A stretch of 64,000 nt of DNA from Chloracidobacterium sp. UBA3360 (lineage in GTDB: Bacteria > Acidobacteriota > Blastocatellia > Pyrinomonadales > Pyrinomonadaceae). The translations under genes were made by a program, and so were the position numbers. Each line of letters begins with the position of its first letter. The first letter of the stretch is position 1. This document shows, piece after piece, positions 25,377 to 35,517 of the stretch. The notes below the pieces were generated by a model. The model had not been told where the DNA came from. It ran no database searches and saw only the letters and a list, made by a program, of their open reading frames with translations. The stretch lies in NCBI GenBank assembly GCA_002360555.1, contig DEQS01000017.1, positions 1 through 64,000 of the forward strand, given 5' to 3'.

Positions 25377-27731
25377 ATGAAACGTCGGATCGGCATGGGT
25401 CTTTTAATTACGGTGATGTCCGTTGTCGCTATTCCGCAAGGGCCGGCCGCGAATGCAATTGCATTGGCAGAAACCGGAAACCACACATCTGCCATTGCGG
25501 ACCTGCAAAATCTTGCCGCAAACGACCCGAAAGCCTTTACAGCCAATAATTACGACTACCTGCTCGCCCGCTACGCGGAATCCGACGGACAGCTTGGCTT
25601 AGCGATGGTGAATTACCAAAATGTTGCCGCCCGCGATTCCCTGCTCGCCGCATACGCTCTAAAACACCTCTCACAGATCGCCCGATCGACCGGCAACTTG
25701 ATGCTCGAACGGCTGTATTTGCAGCAGATCGTGCTGATGACGCCCGAAAGCCTGCTCGTCGCTCCTGCACAGCAGCGCATTGCTAAGAATAATTTTGAAA
25801 GCGGGAATTATGCTGAAACTATAAGAATCGTGAACGGCGGTTACGGCGGCTCGAATTCTCCGTCAAAAAAGAACTCAACCAATCTTCGCGAAGATCAGGC
25901 TTTGCTCGCCGAGGCAAACTTACGCTCCGGCAAAGCCGACGTGGCTCGTGAGATATTTAATAATTTGCTCGCGACAATGCCAAACGCTGCCCAGCCGGAT
26001 GACGTCGCCCAAACCGCCGCCAAGGGGCTCGATCTGCTCGACGGCGGAGTGGAAAATATCGGCAAAAAGGCCCCAGACCTCGCCGAAACAGAACATTTGC
26101 GGCGGGCAAATATCTACCAATTTAACCGTGACTTTGCAGATGCCAAGCTGCATTTCGAAGCGATAGTCGCACATTTCCCTAACGGCGTGAACGCACAGGA
26201 CGCGATCCTACAGATCGGACGCGGTTTTACGCAACAGGGCGACTATGTCGAGGCGTTGAAATGGTTCGAACGCTTACAGGAACAGTATCCCGAAAGCATC
26301 GCCGCGAAAGACGCCCTGCTGCTTTCGGCACCTGCCTATGCCCGAGTCGGCAAGCATAAAGAGGCTCTCAAGCGGTATCAAAAATTTATCGAAAAATATC
26401 CGGCGGACGAAAAGCTAGAGCGTGCCTATCTAAACATCGTCGATGTCCATCGTGACCAGGGTGAGGATCTCGAAGCGATAAAATGGTGCGGTAAAACTCG
26501 TGAGGTTTTCAAAGGAAAACTGCCTGAGACCATAGCTACATTTACCGAGGCACGCATCCATATTGCTCGCGCCGATTGGCCTGCCGCTCTCGCAAATCTC
26601 GAGCGTCTCGTAACCGTCGCCGATCTAGGCGGCACAACGCCCGGCGGCACGACGTTGGCGGAGGTCACGTTTCTAAAAGCCTATGCGCTCGAACAAATGA
26701 AACGTTACGGCGAGGCTGTTGATACCTATTTATCTATCCATGACGGGCGTGCGGAATATTACGGCTGGCGGGCGACCGAACGGCTTCGCGAAATGGCGAA
26801 AGAGGATACGGCAGGATCGTTTGTCACGCAAAAGATCGGCCAGCTCACCGTTGGGCTAAAGGCAAAGGATGCCGAAACTCGTCGAAAACATGCTCTGAGC
26901 ATTCTGCGACTGACCGATAAACCTGACATCCGCAATAACGCTCTCGGCGTCCTTAAAGCCGCGATCAAAGCTCTGCCAAAATATTCCGGCGTTCCCGACA
27001 TCAAGGCGCCCGAGAAAAAAAGCGAAGATCAAACCACCGCTGCAGGTTCTCTTCTTTCGCTCGGCCTCTATGACGAAGCTACTCCCGAACTTGAGGCAGC
27101 GGGAAGATCGACCTCGTCAAACACGCTGGCAACGTATTACGCACGAGGAGATCGCGGTGACCGGGCGTTAGCGGTTGTCGAACCGCTGTGGCGAAAGATT
27201 CCCGCGGATTATCCTGTCGAGCTAATCCCGCGTGACCAATTGCTGCTGCTCTATCCGGCGGTGTACGACACGGAGTTGGGAAACGCGGCCGAAACTTACA
27301 ACGTCGATCCGCGTTTGATACTCGCGATCATGCATATGGAATCGCGGTTTCAGCCGGATGTAAAATCTTATGCGGCTGCCCGCGGGTTGATGCAGTTTAT
27401 CTCGACAACATCGACCAAGGTCGCGGGCGAGCTCGGCCGCACCAATTTTCGCCAGGATGAGCTTTATTATCCGCCGACGGCGATAAGGCTGGGAGCGAGA
27501 TATCTGAGCGATCTGTTTACGCTGTTTCCGCAACAGCCGGACGCGGTTGTGGCAAGCTATAACGGCGGCGAAGACAATATGAAACGCTGGCTGTCGCGTT
27601 CGCGGTCAAATCAGCCTGAGCGTTATGTGCCCGAGATAATGTTTGCTCAATCAAAGGAATACGTTTACCGCGTGATGACAAATTACCGGATGTACCAGCT
27701 AATTTATGACGAGCAACTCAAGCCCAGATGA
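25377..27731 (+). CDS. Slt-type soluble lytic murein transglycosylase with TPR arm
   Basis: A 784-residue periplasmic enzyme cleaving the MurNAc-GlcNAc bond of peptidoglycan with 1,6-anhydro formation. A signal peptide (cleavage about residue 25) is followed by a long TPR superhelix (about 30-600; e.g. GDYVEALKWFERLQEQYPES and HKEALKRYQKFIEKYP), as in the Slt70 ring. The C-terminal SLT domain has the catalytic Glu in IMHMESRF, then GLMQFISTT and AVVASYNGGEDNMKRW. A weak TAAAAT box lies about 12 bases upstream of the ATG. Longer than E. coli Slt70 (about 645). Confidence 0.92.
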   Translation: MKRRIGMGLLITVMSVVAIPQGPAANAIALAETGNHTSAIADLQNLAANDPKAFTANNYDYLLARYAESDGQLGLAMVNYQNVAARDSLLAAYALKHLSQIARSTGNLMLERLYLQQIVLMTPESLLVAPAQQRIAKNNFESGNYAETIRIVNGGYGGSNSPSKKNSTNLREDQALLAEANLRSGKADVAREIFNNLLATMPNAAQPDDVAQTAAKGLDLLDGGVENIGKKAPDLAETEHLRRANIYQFNRDFADAKLHFEAIVAHFPNGVNAQDAILQIGRGFTQQGDYVEALKWFERLQEQYPESIAAKDALLLSAPAYARVGKHKEALKRYQKFIEKYPADEKLERAYLNIVDVHRDQGEDLEAIKWCGKTREVFKGKLPETIATFTEARIHIARADWPAALANLERLVTVADLGGTTPGGTTLAEVTFLKAYALEQMKRYGEAVDTYLSIHDGRAEYYGWRATERLREMAKEDTAGSFVTQKIGQLTVGLKAKDAETRRKHALSILRLTDKPDIRNNALGVLKAAIKALPKYSGVPDIKAPEKKSEDQTTAAGSLLSLGLYDEATPELEAAGRSTSSNTLATYYARGDRGDRALAVVEPLWRKIPADYPVELIPRDQLLLLYPAVYDTELGNAAETYNVDPRLILAIMHMESRFQPDVKSYAAARGLMQFISTTSTKVAGELGRTNFRQDELYYPPTAIRLGARYLSDLFTLFPQQPDAVVASYNGGEDNMKRWLSRSRSNQPERYVPEIMFAQSKEYVYRVMTNYRMYQLIYDEQLKPR

Positions 27732-27784
27732 CATTTTCGGGCGGTTGTTACATCATTGTTTAGAGTCATAAAAGTTGGTATCAG

Positions 27785-27880
27785 CTTTGCGTCCCTTTGC
27801 GTTCTTTGCGGCTTTGCGTGAGAAAAACCGCTTTAACGCAAAGCCGCTAAGTACGCAAAGAAAAGCCTAAGTAAGAAAAA
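27785..27880. repeat. Intergenic inverted repeat, copy A (CTTTGCG family)
   Basis: The left arm is rich in CTTTGCG (27785-27820) and the right arm in CGCAAAG (27834-27861); it ends CCTAAGTAAGAAAAA (27866-27880). The right half is about 89% identical over 47 bases to copy B at 36417-36514. It lies between the transglycosylase and SCO1-like genes. Confidence 0.8.
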
Positions 27881-27906
27881 GATAACGCCAGGTTTATAAA
27901 ATATAT

Positions 27907-28806
27907 ATGCATAAGATAACTCTATTTATTTTTTGTATCTTTCTGTTCTCGGCCTGTAAGCCGGACACCAATTCTAACGCCTCGGCAACCGCCAAACGCT
28001 ACCCAATAAAAGGCAAGGTCGTCTCGGCTGACCGCACCTCCAAAAAAGCCAAGATCGATCACGAAAAGATCGAGGGCTATATGGAAGCAATGACGATGGA
28101 TTTTCCGATCCATGCGGATTGGGTCTGGGATGATCTCAAACCCGGCTCTGAGATACGTGCCGAGCTGGTCGTCGATAACGTCGGGAAAGACCCGTATTAC
28201 CTTGAAAACATCGGTATCATTGCAGCTGCTGATCCCAATCAGCCCGCACCGCCGGTAAACGAAAACTTTGCCCAGATCGGCCAGAGCGTGCCTGATTTTG
28301 CACTGACCAATCAAGACGGCAAACGCGTCGCGATCAATGATTTTAAGGGCAAAGCTCTGGCGATCACCTTTATTTACGCCAGGTGCCCTCTGCCTGATTA
28401 CTGCATTAAGATGTCAACCGCGTTCAGCGACACGGCAAAATTGATCGCTGCTAACGAGGAGCTAACGGACAAAGTCCGGCTGCTCTCAATATCGTTCGAT
28501 CCGGCAAATGACACGCCCGAAAAGCTTCGTTCTTACGGTATCGGTTATCTGGGCAACGACCCGAAAGCGAAATTTGACGTGTGGCAACTCGCCGTCGGCA
28601 AAGATGCCGAGGTCAAAAAGATCGCCGATTTCTTTGGCCTCAGATACGAGGTCGATCAAAACGATAAGACTCAGATCAACCATAGTTTGCGGACGGCGGT
28701 GATCGGCCCCGACGGCAAGGTGACAAAGATATTACCCGGTAACGAATGGACGGTTGCCGATCTGAAAAACGAACTCGAATTGGCATTAAAGGCGCGTCAG
28801 CAATAG
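27907..28806 (+). CDS. SCO1/SenC-like copper lipoprotein with N-terminal CusF-like domain
   Basis: A 299-residue lipoprotein (lipobox LFSAC). Residues about 30-105 form a CusF-like copper-binding domain (IKGKVVSADRTSKKAKIDH and MEAMTMDFPI with conserved Met residues). Residues about 120-295 form a thioredoxin-fold SCO domain: PDFALTNQDGKRVAINDFKG, the metal motif CPLPDYC, and the distal His in QINHSLRTAVIGPDG. Classical SCO1 has CxxxC; here the Cys residues are five apart, a spacing I also associate with acidobacterial homologues. Likely role: copper delivery to cytochrome oxidase CuA. No oxidase genes are in this window. No clear ribosome site. Confidence 0.85.
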   Translation: MHKITLFIFCIFLFSACKPDTNSNASATAKRYPIKGKVVSADRTSKKAKIDHEKIEGYMEAMTMDFPIHADWVWDDLKPGSEIRAELVVDNVGKDPYYLENIGIIAAADPNQPAPPVNENFAQIGQSVPDFALTNQDGKRVAINDFKGKALAITFIYARCPLPDYCIKMSTAFSDTAKLIAANEELTDKVRLLSISFDPANDTPEKLRSYGIGYLGNDPKAKFDVWQLAVGKDAEVKKIADFFGLRYEVDQNDKTQINHSLRTAVIGPDGKVTKILPGNEWTVADLKNELELALKARQQ

Positions 28807-28888
28807 CCGCTCGTCTTGAAAAGAATAACCAAACTGGTATTCTGGCCGTATAAGTTTTCTCAAATCCAGCTGATCCAAAGGAGCATGT

Positions 28889-31027
28889 ATGCGAAAGATC
28901 CTCGTCCGCTTGTCCATCGTTGTCCTTGTATTTGCCGTTACGGCTTCGGCGCAAAAACGCAACATCACAGAGAAAGACCTGTTTGATTTTGCATGGGTCG
29001 CCGACCCGCAAATATCGCCTGATGGTGGAACGGTCGCTTTCGTAAAAGTGACCGTCAACACCGCGAAGACCGGTTACGACACGTCGATCTGGACCGTCTC
29101 AACATCGGGCAGTGACGAACCGCGACGGCTGACCAGTACTAGCCGCGACACTTCGCCGCGTTGGTCGCCGGACGGTAAATATCTCGCGTTCGTCCGCAGC
29201 GGCGATCAGCCGGGACCGACGGCCGCACCGCAGCTATTTATGCTCGCGATGAGCGGCGGCGATTCTTGGCAAGTAACGACTCTGCCTCGCGGCGTTAACT
29301 CGCTGAGTTGGTCCCCCGACGGAAAATGGATCTCATTTGGCAACTCGCAAAACGCCGAAGAGATCGCCCGTGGCGGCAAACCCGCTCCAACTCCCGCTGA
29401 CGGCCGCGAGAGCGATGTCCGCGTAATTACCCGTGCCGTGTATCGTGCTGACGGCGGCGGGTATATCGACAACAATCATCCAAACCATCTCTGGGTCATC
29501 GCCGCTCCGCGCAGCCCTGAGGATAAGCCGACGCCAAAGCAATTGACGAGCGGCAGCTATAACGAAGGCGGTTTTGTCTGGTCGCGTGACGGGTCGCAGA
29601 TCTATTACACGACCAACAGGGTGGCTGAGCAGTATTACGAGGAAACACCAAACACCGAGATCTACAGCGTCCCGTCTGCTGGCGGCGAGCCGTCGTTGTT
29701 GACCAAAGTCGCGTTGGGCGTCGGCGGATTGAGCCTCAGTCCGGACGGCAAGAAATTTGCATTTACAGCCTCGGCGGCGATCAAACCGGTTCAATCATAT
29801 ACTCAACCGGACCTATGGGTTCTCGATGTTGCCGCAAACGCTCAGCCAAAAAATCTCACGACCGGTTTCGATTATGACGTTGGCGGCGGTGTTGGCGGCG
29901 ATCAGGCTCCGCCACGTGCGGGCGGAGGCGGCGGTTTGACCTGGTCGCCAGACGGTAAAAATATCATCAGCGTCTATGCCAAAGAGGGCCGGGCGAATCT
30001 TGGGATGTTCGATGCCGCCACCGGAAAGATGAGCGACGTTACGAAGGGCGATCAGGCCGTTTTATCGTACAGAGCGACCCGCGACGGCGGCAAGATCATT
30101 TATACGCGTTCAACGCCGACCGTTATCACCGATCTCTACATTCTTGACCGTTCGAGCGGTGCGTCAAAGCAGTTGACCAAGATCAACGAAGGGCTTTTTG
30201 CCAAACTCAATCTCACCGAACCCGACGATGTCTGGTACACGAGCTTTGACGGCAAACGGGTGCAAACATGGGTTCAAAAACCGCCCAATTTTGATCCGAA
30301 CAAAAAATATCCGCTTATCCTCAATATCCACGGAGGCCCGCACGCGGCGTATGGCTATGTATTTGACCACGAGTTTCAATGGATGGCCGCCAAAGGCTAT
30401 GTCGTCGTTTATCCAAACCCTCGCGGCTCGACGAGTTACGGGCAGGATTTTGGAAACATCATACAGCACAACTACCCCGGCGACGATCACAAAGATCTCA
30501 TGGCCGCGGTCGATGAGGTCATCAAACGCGGCTACATCGACGAGAAAAAGCTCGGGATCACCGGCGGCAGCGGCGGCGGCGTGCTGACCAACTGGGCCGT
30601 CACAAAAACGAACCGCTTTGCTGCAGCCGTGTCGCAGCGTGATATCTCCGACTGGTCAAACTGGTGGTACACGGCGGATTTCGCACAGTTTCAACCGAGC
30701 TGGTTCAAAGGTGCCCCGTTCGAAGACCCCGGATTCAAAGAGCGGTCGGCGATCACGCATGTCGCAAATATTCAGACACCAATGATGTTCATCCTAGGCG
30801 AGGCCGACTGGCGCACGCCTCCAGCCGCAGGCGGCGAAGAGCTTTTCCGTGCCCTCAAATATCGCAAGATCCCGACCGTCATGGTCCGCTTTCCGAACGA
30901 GGGTCACGAGCTTTCCCGCTCCGGCCAACCCTGGCACCGCATTGAACGTTTGCAGCACATCGTCGGCTGGTTCGATAAATGGATAATGGGAGCGGCCAAA
31001 CCGGAATACGAGGTTACGCCGCGTTAG
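28889..31027 (+). CDS. Exported S9 family (prolyl oligopeptidase-like) peptidase
   Basis: A 712-residue serine peptidase, probably an acylaminoacyl- or dipeptidyl-peptidase. AAGGAG lies just upstream and the signal peptide cleaves near ASAQ. A WD40-like beta-propeller follows (about 40-420; several ..WSPDGK.. blades). The alpha/beta-hydrolase domain carries oxyanion HGGPH, nucleophile elbow TGGSGGGVLT, Asp in LGEADWRTPP and His in NEGHELSRSG. It may work with the opp importer in peptide use (inference). Its TAG overlaps the stop of the convergent deaminase gene by two bases. Confidence 0.93.
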   Translation: MRKILVRLSIVVLVFAVTASAQKRNITEKDLFDFAWVADPQISPDGGTVAFVKVTVNTAKTGYDTSIWTVSTSGSDEPRRLTSTSRDTSPRWSPDGKYLAFVRSGDQPGPTAAPQLFMLAMSGGDSWQVTTLPRGVNSLSWSPDGKWISFGNSQNAEEIARGGKPAPTPADGRESDVRVITRAVYRADGGGYIDNNHPNHLWVIAAPRSPEDKPTPKQLTSGSYNEGGFVWSRDGSQIYYTTNRVAEQYYEETPNTEIYSVPSAGGEPSLLTKVALGVGGLSLSPDGKKFAFTASAAIKPVQSYTQPDLWVLDVAANAQPKNLTTGFDYDVGGGVGGDQAPPRAGGGGGLTWSPDGKNIISVYAKEGRANLGMFDAATGKMSDVTKGDQAVLSYRATRDGGKIIYTRSTPTVITDLYILDRSSGASKQLTKINEGLFAKLNLTEPDDVWYTSFDGKRVQTWVQKPPNFDPNKKYPLILNIHGGPHAAYGYVFDHEFQWMAAKGYVVVYPNPRGSTSYGQDFGNIIQHNYPGDDHKDLMAAVDEVIKRGYIDEKKLGITGGSGGGVLTNWAVTKTNRFAAAVSQRDISDWSNWWYTADFAQFQPSWFKGAPFEDPGFKERSAITHVANIQTPMMFILGEADWRTPPAAGGEELFRALKYRKIPTVMVRFPNEGHELSRSGQPWHRIERLQHIVGWFDKWIMGAAKPEYEVTPR

Positions 31028-32301
31028 CTGGCGGCGTAAACAATTTTTCCGGCGACGATTGTCATCACAACATCTCGCGCATTTGACGCAAAAACGAGTG
31101 CCGTGTGGATATCGCTGACTGGTTGTTGGGCGGCATGGGTGAGCGAGATGACCGCAATGTCGGCTTGTTTGCCGGTTTCGAGCGAGCCAATTTCAGCGTC
31201 GAGGCCAAGGGCTTTGGCTCCGCCGAGGGTGGCGGTTTCGAGCATTTCCTTTGCGGGGATGAACCGCGTGCTGCCTTCGCGGTTTCTCGCGATGAGGGCG
31301 GCGAATCGTGATTCTTCGAGCATGTCGCAGACGTTGTTGCTCGCCACCGAATCGCTCCCTAAGCCCATCGCAATTCCCGCATCCAAAAACTGCTCAAACG
31401 GCGCGTAGCCGTGGCCGAATTTGGCGTTTGATTTTGGGCAATGGGCGATCTTTGCTCCGTTGGCCGCAATTTTTGCAATGTCACTGGTTGAGACCTTAAC
31501 GCAATGAGCTAGCAGCGGTTGGGTCGAGAGAACGCCAAGGCGTTCGAGATATTCGATCGGCGTGCAATGCGGACTCTGCCATTCAACGCCAAACTTTTCA
31601 TAGATCCCCTCAAAAAATCCGGTGCCTTGCGACAGCAGCTCATGTTCGTCCGCAGATTCTGCGGCGTGGATCGTCAGCGGCACGCGGTTGAGGATCGCGT
31701 ATTGAGCGAGCAATTCAAAAAGCTGCGAGCTGACCGTATATGGAGCATGCGGTGAGAGGCCGACCTTTACGAGGTCTGTTTCTTCGCTTTTCAACTCTTC
31801 GAACTTTGTAGCAAGCTTTAGAAAATCTTCCTCCGCCGTACGGTTGTCCGGGGAGAATTCCGTCTCCTGAAACACGATCCCGCGTAACCCGACCGTTTTA
31901 AGAGCGTGCAGCCCGGCGTGTCCCATCCGTCCGATGTCACCAAAACAGGTGACGCCTGCCCGAGCACCTTCGGTTGCACCCGCAACTGCCGCCGCGACGA
32001 TATCTTCGTCCGAAAGCTCTGCCCGCAAGCCATTTAGTTTTAACAACCACGCCGAAAAATCGTGCTCGACATCATCCAGTGCTCCCCGCATCGACGTGAT
32101 CTCAAGATGCGAATGGCAATTTACAAAGCCCGGCAAGATCGCCGCGTTTCCATGATCCGTCAGGCCAGCCGATGGGAATTGAGACACGATGTCATCCCGC
32201 GTCCCAACACCAACGATTTTGTCACGGTCGATCGCAACGGCACCGCCCAGAATCGGCTCGGACGAGATGAGCAAAACGTACTCAGCGGCATGTATCTGCA
32301 T
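31024..32301 (-). CDS. Metal-dependent amidohydrolase, MtaD/SsnA-like deaminase
   Basis: About 425 residues from the ATG at 32301; the upstream GTG at 32322 adds only seven. TIM-barrel amidohydrolase with the metal ligands of the aminohydrolase group: NCHSHLE, SPHAPYTVS, TIHAAES, AHCVKVS, HCPKSN and GLGSDSVASNN. The LETGKQADIAVI tail is typical. The best match from memory is the S-adenosylhomocysteine / 5'-methylthioadenosine / guanine deaminase group; the exact substrate cannot be read from the sequence. Cytoplasmic. Divergent from the large mosaic protein gene. Confidence 0.85.
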   Translation of the reverse strand: MQIHAAEYVLLISSEPILGGAVAIDRDKIVGVGTRDDIVSQFPSAGLTDHGNAAILPGFVNCHSHLEITSMRGALDDVEHDFSAWLLKLNGLRAELSDEDIVAAAVAGATEGARAGVTCFGDIGRMGHAGLHALKTVGLRGIVFQETEFSPDNRTAEEDFLKLATKFEELKSEETDLVKVGLSPHAPYTVSSQLFELLAQYAILNRVPLTIHAAESADEHELLSQGTGFFEGIYEKFGVEWQSPHCTPIEYLERLGVLSTQPLLAHCVKVSTSDIAKIAANGAKIAHCPKSNAKFGHGYAPFEQFLDAGIAMGLGSDSVASNNVCDMLEESRFAALIARNREGSTRFIPAKEMLETATLGGAKALGLDAEIGSLETGKQADIAVISLTHAAQQPVSDIHTALVFASNARDVVMTIVAGKIVYAAS

Positions 32302-32468
32302 TAAACAATTAGAACAAATCACCGCCGAAAATAAAAAAGACGAGCCACGCGGTGAATATTTCGAATAATTTTACAGAAAATTTGTCCGACTTTTCTTAGT
32401 TTTTCCGCATGTGTAATCAGAGATCAAAACCAATAGATCCAAATATCAATGCACAAGGAATGACCGTC

Positions 32469-35400
32469 ATGAAAATCACACGCCAGACCCGAATTTTCGT
32501 CCTAATTTTCACCGTTTTAGCGGGGGCTTTTGTTATCACTGCCGCAATGTTGATGCCCAATTTACGGACGGCGTCCGCATCTGATCTAACTGGCCTTGAT
32601 GACAAACAGCCGGATGCTCCGCAGGCTTTTGGCGTGCAACAAAAGCTCGTGGATCCGACGCGTGAAAACAATGCGCGGCTCGGATCGAGTGTCGTGATAG
32701 GCCCCGACTTTGCTCTGGTAGGTACACATTTGGACGATGTTGGTGCAAATTCGGACCAAGGATCGGTCCTTTTCTACACGCGGACCGGTTCGACATGGAC
32801 ATTTCAGCAGAGGATCACAGCCTCTGACGGGACGGCAGGTGAGAGTTTTGGTGAGGAGATCGCCCTCAGCGGGAACACACTGGTGGTAGGTTTGCGGAGC
32901 GATACCATCGGCGGCAACGGCTCTCAGGGATCGGTGTATGTGTTTACCCGCAGCGGCAATGTTTGGACCGAGCAGCAGAAACTAACTGCTGCGGACGGAG
33001 CGAGCGGAGACCAGCTCGGCGGCGAGGTTTCGATCGACGGCGACACGGTCATCGCGGGTGCCCAAAATCATGCGGGCTCGGTCGGCACCGATCAGGGAGC
33101 CGCGTACATTTTTACCCGCAGCGGAGTTACCTGGACCCAGCAACAAAAACTCACTGTTACTGATGGTTATGGCGACGACCATTTTGGCGAACATGTCGGT
33201 ATCAGTGGCGATACTGTCGTCATCGGTGTTCCCGACGCTGACATCGGGCCGCCGCCTACGCCCAATTTCGGTCAGGGTTCGGCCTATGTATTTGTCCGCA
33301 GCGGCGGCGTTTGGTCTCAGCAGCAGAAGATACTTGGCCCCGCAACTGAGGACGGATTTGCCGAAACTGTGGCGATAGATGCCGAAACCGTTGCTCTCGC
33401 AAATACTGATTACGCTGACGCCGGCAGTCCCGATTTTGGTCAAGGCGCTGTATATATATTTACGCGCAGCTCTGCCGTCTGGTCTCAACAGCAAACGCTG
33501 ACCGCGTCAGACCGTTATTTTGCCGACAGATTTGGCAACAGCATTGATATCGAAGGAGACAAGATCGTCGTCGGAGCCTCGCTTGCAAATATCGGTGCCG
33601 TATTGGATCAAGGTGCCGCATATGTTTTCTCGCGAACGGCCGGCGTCTGGACGGAGCAAAAGAAACTGTTCGCCCCGGACGGTGAAACGAGCGACCAGTT
33701 TGGACACAGCGTTGCCATCAGCGGCCAGGATGTGATCGCAGGGGCCTTGTTCGAAAGCTCGACCGGCGCAGCCAACTCTTTTGGTGCCGCTTATGTTTTC
33801 TCAGACGCGTTTGCGACATCGCCTGCCGGTTGTGCGTGGACGAACGACGTCCAATATCCGATCAACATACGAAATCAAGGCGCGGCCGTACAGGGCACGA
33901 GCATATTTAGCTTTGGCGGCCTAAGCAATAATGTGGTCATGGCAAACGCCTATAAGTTTGACGGCGACAGATGGACGGCGATCGCACCGCTGCCGGTCGC
34001 TCTCTGGGGAACAGCCGTGGCTTCTGACGGCACATATTTGTACATCGCCGGTGGGCTCAACGCTGCGAACACTACCGTCAACACGCTTTACCGCTACGAT
34101 CCCGTCCTGAACACATACTCGAATATGCAAAATGCGCCTTCGGCTACCTGGGTAAGTTCGGCAGCATTTGTAAACGGCAAGATCTACAAGATCGGAGGAT
34201 TGACGACAAGCGTCGGCGGCGCCGTCATTACGGTTTCTGCCTATGATATCGCCGGCAATACTTGGTCGGCCGCGGCTAACTACCCTGCCGGAGCGTTAGG
34301 CTGGATCGCAACGGCAGTCGATGGAGGCTTTATCTACTCAGCCGGCGGTACGGACGGTAATATCAGCTTTACTCAAAAAGCATATAGATATGACCCTGTC
34401 GGCAACGCTTGGAACGACGCGGCGGTCACGGATCTGCCTTCGGCTAACAATTCTCTTGCGATGGGCTTTTTGAATGGCAGCTTAGTGATCGCCGGCGGAG
34501 CGAGTCCCGACGTACTAAGATTAGATCCGGCGACGAATACGTGGGGCGGCGGCACCTCGCTTTTGCCCAATGTTTACCGAAGCCGCCAGCATCTGGCTGG
34601 CGTAATTCTAGGCAATGAATTTCACATTATCGGCGGCGTCACCAGCGGTTTCAACGGGACAAAAGACCATTTCAAACTCGTCTGCGGAAATGCACTAGCA
34701 CCACCGACAAGTTGCGGCATAGCGACATCATATACCGGTTCGGCGGTGGCCATTCCTGACAACAACGCAGCCGGTGTTGATATTCCGATCACCGTGAGCG
34801 GTATCGGCACGGTCACCGACCTCGATTTTCGCTTTGACGGCACGCCAAACGGAGCGGCGGCGCTGCAAGGCGTCGATCACATCAACGTGGGCCAGCTCGT
34901 GTTTAAACTTAGGTCGCCGTTAGGCACCAGCCTGACATTCATCAACCGTATGTCGAGAACCACCGCTGTCGGCGGATGCGATAACGATAACCTCTCACAG
35001 GTGCTGCTCAACGATGATGCAATATTGCCTATCGACCTGCAGTGCTCAGAAAACTCGACCGTCCGGTCCGGAACGTACTCGCCGGGTGACAAATTCAGCG
35101 TCTTTAACGGCGAGCCCGCCGACGGCATCTGGACGCTCAACGTCAGCGACAATGCCTCAGGCACTACGGGCAACGTCAGACGCTTCTCACTATTGTTCGG
35201 AGCCTGCTCCACCGCCGCCGGCGTGCAAGTATCGGGGAGGGTTTTGACAGCAGAAGGACGCGGAGTCCGCGGGGCACGCGTATCGCTTGTGGATACAAAC
35301 GGCGTTACGAGGAACGTCCTCACAGGCCCGCGTGGAGAGTATATCTTTGATGATGTCGAACCGGGCAAAACATACATCATCAGCGCCGCGTCACGCCGGT

Positions 35401-35513
35401 TCACCTTCACACCGCAGGTCATACAGATCACCGACGACCTGACAAATTTCGACCTCGTTGCTCAAGGAGCCGCGGGCAATGAAAAGGAACAGCCGACGGA
35501 CCGAAAGCGGTGA
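32469..35513 (+). CDS. Secreted FG-GAP / kelch / P-domain mosaic protein
   Basis: About 1014 residues. I choose the ATG at 32469, with AAGGA nine bases upstream and a signal peptide (MKITRQTRIFV, hydrophobic core). Order: about seven FG-GAP repeats (32,660-33,810; e.g. GISGDTVVIGVPDADIG), a kelch propeller of about five blades (33,850-34,660; YRYDPVLNTY, YRYDPVGNAW), a proprotein-convertase P-like beta-sandwich (34,700-35,205; ending DGIWTLNVSDNASGTTG), and the shared C-terminal module SGRVLTAEGRG to SRRFTFTPQ. It thus combines parts of the genes at 2 and 11168. Likely surface-exposed; no catalytic site seen. It ends 4 bases before a convergent gene. Confidence 0.88.
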   Translation: MKITRQTRIFVLIFTVLAGAFVITAAMLMPNLRTASASDLTGLDDKQPDAPQAFGVQQKLVDPTRENNARLGSSVVIGPDFALVGTHLDDVGANSDQGSVLFYTRTGSTWTFQQRITASDGTAGESFGEEIALSGNTLVVGLRSDTIGGNGSQGSVYVFTRSGNVWTEQQKLTAADGASGDQLGGEVSIDGDTVIAGAQNHAGSVGTDQGAAYIFTRSGVTWTQQQKLTVTDGYGDDHFGEHVGISGDTVVIGVPDADIGPPPTPNFGQGSAYVFVRSGGVWSQQQKILGPATEDGFAETVAIDAETVALANTDYADAGSPDFGQGAVYIFTRSSAVWSQQQTLTASDRYFADRFGNSIDIEGDKIVVGASLANIGAVLDQGAAYVFSRTAGVWTEQKKLFAPDGETSDQFGHSVAISGQDVIAGALFESSTGAANSFGAAYVFSDAFATSPAGCAWTNDVQYPINIRNQGAAVQGTSIFSFGGLSNNVVMANAYKFDGDRWTAIAPLPVALWGTAVASDGTYLYIAGGLNAANTTVNTLYRYDPVLNTYSNMQNAPSATWVSSAAFVNGKIYKIGGLTTSVGGAVITVSAYDIAGNTWSAAANYPAGALGWIATAVDGGFIYSAGGTDGNISFTQKAYRYDPVGNAWNDAAVTDLPSANNSLAMGFLNGSLVIAGGASPDVLRLDPATNTWGGGTSLLPNVYRSRQHLAGVILGNEFHIIGGVTSGFNGTKDHFKLVCGNALAPPTSCGIATSYTGSAVAIPDNNAAGVDIPITVSGIGTVTDLDFRFDGTPNGAAALQGVDHINVGQLVFKLRSPLGTSLTFINRMSRTTAVGGCDNDNLSQVLLNDDAILPIDLQCSENSTVRSGTYSPGDKFSVFNGEPADGIWTLNVSDNASGTTGNVRRFSLLFGACSTAAGVQVSGRVLTAEGRGVRGARVSLVDTNGVTRNVLTGPRGEYIFDDVEPGKTYIISAASRRFTFTPQVIQITDDLTNFDLVAQGAAGNEKEQPTDRKR

Positions 35514-35517
35514 TCTC

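Noticed and set aside
31024..31027. Possible frameshift or fusion between the S9 peptidase and the deaminase
   Set aside because: They are convergent genes whose stop codons overlap by two bases; both are full length.
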